This document shows positions 1-5,790 of a stretch of DNA of 10,143 nt, in pieces. The stretch comes from Bacillota bacterium (GTDB lineage: Bacteria; Bacillota; Clostridia; Oscillospirales; Acutalibacteraceae): the NCBI GenBank assembly GCA_023460155.1, contig JAEWRF010000115.1:1-10143 (forward strand), read 5' to 3'. Position 1 is the first letter of the stretch, and the number at the start of each line of letters is the position of its first letter. Under the pieces are notes generated by a model. That model was not told where the DNA came from. It made no database searches and saw only the letters and a list, made by a program, of their open reading frames with translations. A program made the translations under genes and the position numbers.

Positions 1-2
1 GC

Positions 3-1145
3 TACAGCCAGCCGGAGATCGTTGAGGCTGTGCGCGAGCAGGCCGGGCGGTTTTTTCACGGGATGCAGCACATTGTCACGCACGAGGGCTATGTGGCTCT
101 CGCCGAAAAGCTGGATGAAATCGTACCGGCCCGCGGCGAAAAGCGCAAAACGCTGTTTGCCAACAGCGGTGCAGAGGCGGATGAAAACGCGGTGAAGATT
201 GCGAAATCTGCGACGGGAAGACCCAACATCATTGTTTTCTCCGGCGCGTTCCACGGGCGCACCGCCATGACCATGACCATGACCTCCAAAAAAGCGTATT
301 CCTATGGCCTCGGGCCGTTCCCGGACGGCGTTTACCGTGCGGAATTCCCGTACCTGTACCGCGGACCGGTCGGCATGTCGGAGGAAGAAGCAATCGCGTA
401 TTATATCAAACGCTTCGAGGCCGTGTTCGAAGAAGCGTCCCCGGCGGAGTATGTCGCCGCCGTCGTGGTCGAACCGATTCAGGGCGAGGGCGGCTTTGTC
501 CCCGCGCCGATCGAATGGGTCAAGGCCGTGCGCGAAATCTGCGACCGGAGCGGCATCCTTCTTGTTGCAGACGAAGTGCAGACGGGCTTTGGCCGGTCCG
601 GCCGGATGTTTGTTACCGATTACTGGAAGGAAGCGGGCTGTGCGCCGGACCTTGTCACATTCGCAAAATCCGTGGCGGCGGGCGTTCCGCTTTCCGGCGT
701 CACGGGCGACGCGAAGGTGATGGACCGCGTGCGGCCCGGTGTGGTGGGCGGAACGTTCAACGGCAACGCGCTGGCCTGCGCCGCATCTCTCAAGGTGATT
801 GAAATCATGCAGCGCGACCGCCTTCCGGAGCGCGCGCTTGTCATCGGCAAAAAGGTGACGGATACTTATAATGCATGGAAGAAAAAATACCCGGTGATCG
901 GCGACGTACGCGGCATCGGTTCCATGGTCGGCATTGAGTTTGTAAAGGACCGGAAAACAAAGGAACCGTATCCGGAACTGGTAAAGGCAATGATCCAGTA
1001 CGCAGTACAGCACGGCCTGCTGATCGAGAGCGCGGGAACGTGGGGGAATGTCATCCGTTTCCTGTGCCCGCTGGTCGTCACCGACGCTCAGCTTGACGCG
1101 GGCCTCGCCATTATGGAAAGCGCTCTGAAAGATTCCCTCAAGTAA
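3..1145 (+). CDS. gabT: Class III PLP aminotransferase, GabT-like (5' end outside window)
   Basis: Pyridoxal-phosphate transaminase that probably moves the amino group of 4-aminobutyrate or a related omega-amino acid to 2-oxoglutarate in the cytoplasm. The frame is open to the window edge; the codons from base 3 read YSQPEIVEAV, conserved family sequence, so the GTG at base 30 is internal and the true start lies upstream. About 50 N-terminal residues are missing by comparison with ~430-aa GabT proteins. Visible motifs, numbered from the GTG: SGAEA (46-50, cofactor phosphate), FHGRT (74-78), EPIQGEGG (148-155), ADEVQTGFGR (180-189, Asp binding the pyridine ring), FAKS with the Schiff-base Lys at 213 (codon 666-668), GGTFNGN and the C-terminal GNVIRFLCPL. 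The gene ends at a terminator shared with sigK. The exact substrate (GABA, 5-aminovalerate, ornithine-type) cannot be fixed from sequence; class III membership is very secure. Confidence 0.9.
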   Translation, partial: YSQPEIVEAVREQAGRFFHGMQHIVTHEGYVALAEKLDEIVPARGEKRKTLFANSGAEADENAVKIAKSATGRPNIIVFSGAFHGRTAMTMTMTSKKAYSYGLGPFPDGVYRAEFPYLYRGPVGMSEEEAIAYYIKRFEAVFEEASPAEYVAAVVVEPIQGEGGFVPAPIEWVKAVREICDRSGILLVADEVQTGFGRSGRMFVTDYWKEAGCAPDLVTFAKSVAAGVPLSGVTGDAKVMDRVRPGVVGGTFNGNALACAASLKVIEIMQRDRLPERALVIGKKVTDTYNAWKKKYPVIGDVRGIGSMVGIEFVKDRKTKEPYPELVKAMIQYAVQHGLLIESAGTWGNVIRFLCPLVVTDAQLDAGLAIMESALKDSLK

Positions 1146-1163
1146 GAGAAAATATAAAAAAAC

Positions 1164-1210
1164 AAAGCAAATGGATTCGTCCCCGAACAGGGCCGACCCA
1201 TTTGCTTTTT
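1164..1210. terminator. Bidirectional intrinsic terminator between the aminotransferase and sigK
   Basis: The 11-bp arms 1164-1174 and 1198-1208 are perfect inverted repeats. The loop contains a small nested CCC/GGG pairing. A T-rich run follows on the plus strand (1204-1215) and an A-run precedes the stem (about 1156-1162), giving a U-tract to minus-strand RNA too. It lies between two converging stop codons, so it can end both transcripts. Confidence 0.85.
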
Positions 1211-1244
1211 CCTTTTCATTAGCAGGCGCCGTGCGCGGCAGAGT

Positions 1245-1931
1245 TTATTTGCTGAATCGCCGGTAAAGGGAAGAGAGGGCCTTCTTTTCGATCCGGGAGA
1301 CATAGGAACGAGAAATTCCAAGCTTTTGCGCAACTTCGCGCTGGGTGAGCGGTTTGTTTCCGTCGAGACCGTAGCGCAGCTGAATAATCGACCGTTCCCG
1401 GGAGGAAAGAACCTCCTGAATGTACTTTTTCAACTGCTCCGATTTAATGCGGCTGTCCAGATTTTCCAGGATGTTGTCCTCCGTCGCCATGATGTCCATC
1501 AGAGTCAGGACGTTTCCGTCCTTGTCCGTATCGATCGGCTCATTGATGGAAATGTCCTGTGAATTTTTCCGGGAAGCCCGGAAATACATCAGCACCTCGT
1601 TTTCGATGCACCGGGCCGCGTAGCTGGAAAGGCGGATTCCCTTGGAGCTGTCGAACGTGTTTACGGCTTTGATCAGTCCGATCGTACCGATGGAGATCAG
1701 GTCATCCTGTTCGTTGGAGCCGGAGTAGTATTTTTTGATGATGTGCGCTACCAGACGGAGGTTGTGTTCGATCAGCGTCGCTTTGGCCGATGCGTCGCCT
1801 TTTTGCATCTTTTCCAGACACTCTTTTTCTTCCTGGGCGGTTAACGGGCGCGGAAACGAGCCGGAGCCGGTGACATGGAGGACAAAAAAAATAAACCCGG
1901 AAAGGACCAAACCAAACATCGCGCCGAACAT
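1245..1931 (-). CDS. sigK: RNA polymerase sporulation sigma factor SigK (pro-form)
   Basis: Late mother-cell sigma factor of endospore formation; directs RNA polymerase to coat and spore-maturation genes. I chose the ATG at 1931 because GGGAGGA (1944-1938) sits 6 nt upstream and the protein then begins like pro-SigK; an in-frame ATG at 1964 would add 11 residues with no such site. The 228-aa product has a hydrophobic N-terminal pro-sequence (about residues 1-21, rich in Phe, Leu, Val and Gly) followed by FPRPL. Region 2 holds EHNLRLVAH (55-63) and DLISIGTIGLIKA (77-89), then YAARCIENE. Region 4.2 is the C-terminal helix-turn-helix (about 195-228, LTQREVAQKLGISRSYVSRI). In Bacillus the pro-sequence anchors the factor to the membrane until SpoIVFB cleaves it. 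The gene is uninterrupted: no skin-type insertion. Main alternative: the close paralogue SigE, but SigK fits the start and region 4 better. Confidence 0.92.
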   Translation of the reverse strand: MFGAMFGLVLSGFIFFVLHVTGSGSFPRPLTAQEEKECLEKMQKGDASAKATLIEHNLRLVAHIIKKYYSGSNEQDDLISIGTIGLIKAVNTFDSSKGIRLSSYAARCIENEVLMYFRASRKNSQDISINEPIDTDKDGNVLTLMDIMATEDNILENLDSRIKSEQLKKYIQEVLSSRERSIIQLRYGLDGNKPLTQREVAQKLGISRSYVSRIEKKALSSLYRRFSK

Positions 1932-1962
1932 GGCGATTCCTCCCTTGGCTTCTGTGTAATAC

Positions 1963-1989
1963 AATATATGTTACGTTCGGGAAGATTGT
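1963..1989 (-). promoter_or_regulatory. Candidate sporulation-sigma promoter for sigK
   Basis: On the minus strand CATATATT (1970-1963) fits the CATAnnnT -10 core used by SigE and SigK. An AC (1989-1988) lies 17 nt upstream, as in the Bacillus SigK pattern AC-N16/17-CATAnnnTA; the final A of that pattern is a G here. Transcription would start about 25 nt before the sigK start codon. Auto-activation by SigK or activation by SigE is plausible. The match is short, so confidence is limited. Confidence 0.4.
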
Positions 1990-2051
1990 TGCAAGTCCCG
2001 ACCGCATAATTTTTTATTTCCATTATTTTTTTGTTAATAACTTCCATTTGT

Positions 2052-2080
2052 ATTGTAAGTTTGCAATAAATCAGATACAA
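2052..2080 (-). promoter_or_regulatory. Candidate sigma-A type promoter facing sigK
   Basis: Minus strand: TTGTAT (2080-2075), 17-nt spacer, TACAAT (2057-2052). It occupies nearly the same bases as the plus-strand promoter at 2053-2081, because the ATTGTA/TACAAT boxes form an inverted repeat. It would give a ~115-nt leader before sigK. It may be only the mirror image of the plus-strand promoter. Confidence 0.3.
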
Positions 2081-2081
2081 T
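2053..2081 (+). promoter_or_regulatory. Candidate sigma-A promoter for the 168-aa gene
   Basis: TTGTAA (2053-2058), a 17-nt spacer and TACAAT (2076-2081) match the vegetative consensus well. The transcript would start near 2088, leaving a ~130-nt leader before the ATG at 2221. The AT-rich setting raises the chance of coincidental matches. Confidence 0.45.
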
Positions 2082-2153
2082 ATATACCAGTTTCAAATTC
2101 GGAAGATCGTTTCCTTTCGGACGGTTCACGGTGGGATTGCTGTTTTTATTTAG

Positions 2154-2183
2154 TTAACTTTTAGTCGATTTATTTGGTAAAAT
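2154..2183 (+). promoter_or_regulatory. Second candidate promoter for the 168-aa gene
   Basis: TTAACT (2154-2159), an 18-nt spacer and TAAAAT (2178-2183) lie about 40 nt upstream of the ATG at 2221. This is the closest promoter-like element to the gene. Which of the two plus-strand candidates is used cannot be decided by eye. Confidence 0.4.
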
Positions 2184-2220
2184 ATAAACTCACAGAGAAC
2201 CGATACCGGCTATAATAAAT

Positions 2221-2727
2221 ATGATTTTAGACTGGGAAGTGAGATCTACGAAAAAATTGGGTTATTCGGTCAAATTGTCTCATTCTCAGATTTTGATTAC
2301 GGTTGATTTGGAATCCGACGCAGCCCTCCGGGGCCGTATATTCAGCGGATATTACGGGAAGTACATGGAATTCTACGATGCGAATGAGTTGCTGATGGAA
2401 ATGCAGGAACTTTGCGACAACGTACAATATCCCCAGTCGACATTCAAATGCCGCACTTTTGGGGTGAAGCACAGAAAGCAAGTGATCAGAAGGGCGGTCG
2501 ATTTTGTGGACGAGGATCTTAATGAAGAGGTCGAACAGGATAAAGCGACATTTTTAGTGCATATTCAGTTCCGGCAGAATGCTTCCTGGCAGGGAAGCAT
2601 CACCTGGGTGGAAAAGGACCGGACGCAGAATTTTCGCAGCGCGCTGGAAATGCTGCGGCTGATTGATGAAGCCGGGAGTCCCGGAGTCCGGAAGACAATG
2701 GAATGGGACGAACGTTCGGAAGAATAA
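2221..2727 (+). CDS. Uncharacterised 168-aa protein with two copies of a ~41-residue module
   Basis: I cannot assign a function. The product is soluble-looking, with no signal peptide or membrane segment, and has an acidic C-terminal tail. The most conserved-looking part is residues 111-151 (FLVHIQFRQN..., then a G-x-I-x-W strand and FRSALEMLRLID), a pattern I associate from memory with short hypothetical proteins of Clostridia. Residues 24-64 align with it without any gap: Leu25/112, Ala34/121, Gly38/125, Ile40/127, Phe51/138, Ala54/141, Glu56/143 and Leu58/145 match and hydrophobic positions alternate alike, suggesting a duplicated beta-strand plus helix unit. The start is uncertain: no good Shine-Dalgarno precedes the ATG at 2221, although the first module needs a start at or near it. 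It diverges from sigK and ends at a bidirectional terminator. It is a real gene (promoters, terminator, no competing frame) of unknown role. Confidence 0.8.
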   Translation: MILDWEVRSTKKLGYSVKLSHSQILITVDLESDAALRGRIFSGYYGKYMEFYDANELLMEMQELCDNVQYPQSTFKCRTFGVKHRKQVIRRAVDFVDEDLNEEVEQDKATFLVHIQFRQNASWQGSITWVEKDRTQNFRSALEMLRLIDEAGSPGVRKTMEWDERSEE

Positions 2728-2740
2728 GTTCAAATGAAAA

Positions 2741-2772
2741 AAGGCTCCGGAATCAATCCGGAGTCCTTTTTT
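2741..2772. terminator. Bidirectional terminator between the 168-aa gene and the flippase gene
   Basis: Perfect 7-bp arms CTCCGGA (2745-2751) and TCCGGAG (2757-2763) enclose a 5-nt loop; two further G-C pairs form past a bulged T. Six T follow (2767-2772) on the plus strand and six A precede (2737-2742), so it serves both directions. The last codons and the TGA (2755-2753) of the minus-strand gene lie inside the hairpin. Confidence 0.85.
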
Positions 2773-3820
2773 CTGTCTCTTGAATCGGGGCTTTCTCAAT
2801 CCGATACTTTTTCCGGCCGAAATAAACGACGATGCTGCCGAACAGAATGTTTACATAATAGGTTGAAATACGCCAGAGCGTAATGGCGGGGATGATGGAA
2901 ATCCCGAAGAATTCGCGGAAGAAAAGATAGAATCCGCCTTCCGCCCCTCCCGAGGAGCCGGGAAGCGGAACAAAAGACGCGACCATTGTAACAAAGGTGT
3001 CCGCCGCAACCATGATAAACACGGATTCTCCCTTTAAACCGAAACTTCGGTATACAAAATAGGAAATCAGGCTCGCTATGGTTATTTGAACCAAAGTCAG
3101 CACAATTGCCCAGAAGTACAGCCGAAACGACCGGCCGATCCGTTTGGAGCTGTCGTGAAATTTCATGAGCTCGCCGTGTACCGAGTCGTAGAACTTTTCG
3201 GAAAGGCGGTGCAGCCTGATCTTATCCAGGAAACGGGCGACACCGTGCAGCATGGATTCCGTCAGGCGCTCGTTGATCATGAAGATCAGCACAAGGAAAA
3301 TGAAAATGCTGTTGGTAACCAAACCGAAGAGCGTGATAAAGGAAAAATTGCTGACCCGCGTCTGAAAATAATTCAGTTCAAAGGAGATGAGCACCAGCGA
3401 ATAGACAAAGGTGACTCCGTGGTGCACAAGGGACTTGACTGCGATGATGGAGCTTGAAGTGCCGAGGTCCATTCCCATCTTGTTGATGTTGTAAATCTCC
3501 ATCGGCTCCCCCATGTTGAAAGGGGTGAGGGCGCTGTAAAGCAGGCCGAGCATTCCGACGTAAAAGGATTGGCCGAACTTCCAGCTTTTCTCCAGGTGGC
3601 GGCAGAAAAGATGGAGCACATAGGCTTCCAGCAGCCAGCCTGCGGCAATTCCCACTGCGATCCAGAGGAGCCAGACCGGCTGAAGATGGAAAAAAATATG
3701 CCGGAGACTTTTCAGACCTTCCTCCGTTCGCAGGAAATAAATCAGAACCCCTGCGCAGAATGCAAGGGTGATAATGGTAAACAGATTTCTTGAGACTGCG
3801 GATCGTTTTGTTTTCTGCAT
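2753..3820 (-). CDS. Flippase-like integral membrane protein, LPG_synthase_TM / UPF0104 family
   Basis: A 355-aa polytopic membrane protein with about eight hydrophobic segments, first near residues 13-30. It resembles the membrane (flippase) half of MprF and the broader TIGR00374/PF03706 family. Supporting motifs are ALTPFNMGEP (about 97-106), followed by a helix leading to SLVHHG, and the C-terminal signature VPLPGSSGGAEGGF, corresponding to the family's P-x-PGG-x-GG-x-E loop. There is no cytoplasmic lysyltransferase (GNAT-like) domain, so it is not a full MprF. Members translocate or bind lipid intermediates; the substrate here is unknown. GAGGG lies 5 nt before the ATG at 3820. The gene appears monocistronic: the upstream cbiO ends at a terminator near 4001-4038, and a second hairpin with a T-tract lies in its own leader. 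Confidence 0.85.
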   Translation of the reverse strand: MQKTKRSAVSRNLFTIITLAFCAGVLIYFLRTEEGLKSLRHIFFHLQPVWLLWIAVGIAAGWLLEAYVLHLFCRHLEKSWKFGQSFYVGMLGLLYSALTPFNMGEPMEIYNINKMGMDLGTSSSIIAVKSLVHHGVTFVYSLVLISFELNYFQTRVSNFSFITLFGLVTNSIFIFLVLIFMINERLTESMLHGVARFLDKIRLHRLSEKFYDSVHGELMKFHDSSKRIGRSFRLYFWAIVLTLVQITIASLISYFVYRSFGLKGESVFIMVAADTFVTMVASFVPLPGSSGGAEGGFYLFFREFFGISIIPAITLWRISTYYVNILFGSIVVYFGRKKYRIEKAPIQETEKRTPD

Positions 3821-3830
3821 AAAGCCCTCG

Positions 3831-3861
3831 CTTAAAAAGAATCGGGAGAACCTTTCTCCCG
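3831..3861 (-). terminator. Hairpin plus T-tract in the leader of the flippase gene (possible attenuator)
   Basis: Perfect 8-bp arms (3843-3850 and 3854-3861, CGGGAGAA/TTCTCCCG; a ninth A-T pair is possible) close a 3-nt loop. On the minus strand ATTCTTTTT follows, the layout of an intrinsic terminator. It ends only ~20 nt before the flippase start. Just before it in the RNA a UUCUC can pair with the GAGAA of the 5' arm, a competing fold. It may be a true attenuator or a second stop for read-through from cbiO. Confidence 0.5.
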
Positions 3862-3879
3862 AAGAGAATTCAATGCCTT

Positions 3880-3885
3880 ATTATA
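3880..3885 (-). promoter_or_regulatory. Candidate -10 element for the flippase gene
   Basis: A perfect TATAAT (3885-3880, minus strand) lies ~60 nt upstream of the flippase start, in a non-coding stretch. The hexamer 17 nt upstream (TATGCA, 3908-3903) is a poor -35 match, so the promoter would be weak or activator-dependent. A start near 3873 would place the hairpin at 3843-3861 in the leader. Confidence 0.35.
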
Positions 3886-3996
3886 CCTCATGTGGGCCGG
3901 TCTGCATAGAGGAAATGGCAAACTCACCCTGTGGGTCTGTAAATCTATTCTATTCTGCCCGTTGGAGCCGATTGTATCAGTCGCTGCCGCAAGGTT

Positions 3997-4038
3997 CCAA
4001 AAATGCAAAAGGCCTGCCGATTTATCCTTCGGCAGACC
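3997..4038 (-). terminator. Terminator of the cbiMQO operon
   Basis: Arms 4038-4029 and 4020-4011 pair over 10 positions with one mismatch (GGTCTGCCGA / TCGGCAGGCC) around an 8-nt loop. On the minus strand TTTTGCATTTTT follows. It lies ~55 nt beyond the cbiO stop codon. Confidence 0.65.
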
Positions 4039-4092
4039 TGAATTCTGAGCTGGGAGCTTTCGCGCCACAAGCCCTTGGCATTTGCGGTGATT

Positions 4093-4863
4093 TCAGACGC
4101 TGTAGAAATCGTCGATCAGATTGACCGACCGGAGCAGCTCCGCGTTGCCGGTCAGCTCAGAGATCGGGGCGTCGGCGGCGATCCGGTGATCCTCCGTAAA
4201 CAGGATTCCGCGGTCGGAAATCCGGGGAACGAGTTCCAGATTATGCGTGGAGGCAACCACCGTTTTCCCCGCGTCGCTCAGGGTGTTCAGCAGGCGCACC
4301 AGCCAGACCTGAGTTCTCGGGTCCAGCCCGTTTGTGGGTTCGTCCAGGATCAGAACGTCGGGGTTCATGACAAGCACGGAGGCGAGCGCGACTTTTTTCT
4401 TTTCGCCGCCGCTCAGCTTGAATGGAGCGTTTTCCAGAAGAGCCTCGATGCCGAGCAGAGCGGAGATCTCCCCGATCCTGCTGCCGACGGTTTCCGGGGG
4501 AAGCTTCTGCTGCAGCAGGCCGAATGCGATCTCTTCCCGCACGGTGCTGCAAAAGAGCTGCACATCCGGGTTCTGAAAGATGAACCCCACCCTGCGGTGA
4601 TAGTCGCCGGAAAACGCATCGTCTTTCCAGTCACGCTCCGAAACGGGATGCTGAAACGCGCGGAACGTCCCCTCACGGGGAGACAGAAGCCCCGCCAGTA
4701 TTTTCAGCAGGGTCGATTTCCCGCACCCATTCGCACCGAGGATGCAGACGCGCTCCCCCTGCCGGATGGTAAAACCGATCGCGTTCAGCGTGGGCGAACT
4801 GCCGGGATAGGAGAAAGAAACGTTCTCCAATTCAAAAATCGGGCGTGCGGTGTCGTTTGTCAC
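4093..4863 (-). CDS. cbiO: ECF transporter ATPase CbiO (nickel/cobalt)
   Basis: ATP-binding subunit that powers the nickel/cobalt ECF importer at the inner face of the membrane. At 256 aa it is full length for the family. All ABC motifs are present: Walker A GANGCGKST (43-51), Q-loop FQNPD (Gln97), signature LSGGEKKKVALA (150-161), Walker B VLILDEP (170-176), D-loop NGLDP (178-182) and the switch His207 in STHNLE. Translation starts at a GTG (4863-4861) that overlaps the cbiQ TGA by 4 bp, with GGGGGA upstream, so it is translationally coupled to cbiQ. Only one ATPase is encoded, so it should work as a homodimer, as in other metal-type ECF systems. The last gene of the operon. Confidence 0.95.
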   Translation of the reverse strand: MTNDTARPIFELENVSFSYPGSSPTLNAIGFTIRQGERVCILGANGCGKSTLLKILAGLLSPREGTFRAFQHPVSERDWKDDAFSGDYHRRVGFIFQNPDVQLFCSTVREEIAFGLLQQKLPPETVGSRIGEISALLGIEALLENAPFKLSGGEKKKVALASVLVMNPDVLILDEPTNGLDPRTQVWLVRLLNTLSDAGKTVVASTHNLELVPRISDRGILFTEDHRIAADAPISELTGNAELLRSVNLIDDFYSV

Positions 4864-5789
4864 TTCAGATGTTCCCCCGCAATTAGTAGAAATAAGATCA
4901 CTGCGTTAAGAATGATAAAAATGGAGTCCTTTTGCCCGATGCCGGAGGCGGGGAGCTCTGCGGAATCGCCGGTGTAGCCGCGGCAGCACATGGCTTCGTA
5001 GATTTCCTCGCTGATGAAATGCCCTTTCAAGAACAGGTGCGCGGCGCTGTGGGCCATAAAACGCCGGTTGTCGGAGGGCTTCAGTTCGCCCGCGGTTCTC
5101 AGGTATCTTGCCTCCATCATGCCCTCGGCGATTTCGGAAAGAAGAAAGATATAACGGTAGGCCATATTCAGAATTGAAACAATCAGGGGCGGCAGATGCA
5201 GGGACGCCAGCCCCGCGGTGATCTTTGACCACCGCGTTGTGAGAAAGAGCAGAAAAGCGAAAGTGAGGGAGATCCCGGTCCGCAGCATCAGCCGAAACGC
5301 TGTTTCCAGCCCGCCCGCGCAGAAATACAGTCCCTGCCCGAGCCCGAAGGCTCCCGGGGGCAGGAGATAGAAAAGCGGGCGGCCCGGGATCAGCAGGCTG
5401 CTGGAGCCGGGCAGCGACACGATGAAAACCGCGAGCGGCACGATCAGCCAGGTCCGCCGGAAAAACACGCGGACCGGCAGCCCGGACAAGCGGGCGTAAA
5501 TCATCGGGATGGCCGCGAGAACGGTCAGGGCGGCCGGATTGCCCGCGACGCTGCCGAAGATCATAAAAACCAGGAAAGTGCATAGCTTGACCCGGGGATC
5601 AATGATCTGAAGAAAATCGTCTTTCGCGGCATATTTTTCACAGTACAGCTCGTTTTCAACGATACCGGAGATATTTTTCATCGTTCTGCGGAGAAAATGC
5701 GTTTTGGAACGGGGACGGCCTTCGGCGGAACTGCCGCCGCTTTCGAGAAGCCAATCCGGAATTCCTCTGCTGCTTTCGGTCTCCTGCAT
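4860..5789 (-). CDS. cbiQ: ECF transporter transmembrane coupling protein CbiQ (nickel/cobalt)
   Basis: Transmembrane T-component linking the substrate-binding CbiM to the CbiO ATPase. The 309-aa product has an N-terminal cytoplasmic stretch including PDWLLE (11-16), the family entry motif DPRVKL (64-69), several membrane helices up to about residue 215, and both coupling motifs that contact the ATPase: EARYLRTAG (226-234) and EAMCCRGYTG (265-274, the A-x-x-x-RG type). A last hydrophobic helix ends the protein. The ATG is 1 nt after the cbiM stop; an AAGGAGAAAGG ribosome site lies within the cbiM 3' end. The PDWLLE-type N-terminal extension occurs, as far as I recall, in other clostridial CbiQ proteins and is not a fusion. 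Confidence 0.94.
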   Translation of the reverse strand: MQETESSRGIPDWLLESGGSSAEGRPRSKTHFLRRTMKNISGIVENELYCEKYAAKDDFLQIIDPRVKLCTFLVFMIFGSVAGNPAALTVLAAIPMIYARLSGLPVRVFFRRTWLIVPLAVFIVSLPGSSSLLIPGRPLFYLLPPGAFGLGQGLYFCAGGLETAFRLMLRTGISLTFAFLLFLTTRWSKITAGLASLHLPPLIVSILNMAYRYIFLLSEIAEGMMEARYLRTAGELKPSDNRRFMAHSAAHLFLKGHFISEEIYEAMCCRGYTGDSAELPASGIGQKDSIFIILNAVILFLLIAGEHLK

Positions 5790-5790
5790 C

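Noticed and set aside
265..284. Three tandem copies of CCATGA inside the aminotransferase gene
   Set aside because: It encodes the Met-Thr repeat at a place where the family normally has a similar MTMT-like helix start; too short to call a functional repeat.
3768..4124. 118-codon plus-strand frame covering the gap between the flippase gene and cbiO
   Set aside because: It runs through two terminator hairpins and a promoter-like element, and its protein resembles nothing known.
4075..4977. 300-codon open frame on the plus strand across cbiO and the end of cbiQ
   Set aside because: It is antisense to two genes with complete family motifs; its protein has no recognisable domain and looks like a reflection of their codon bias.
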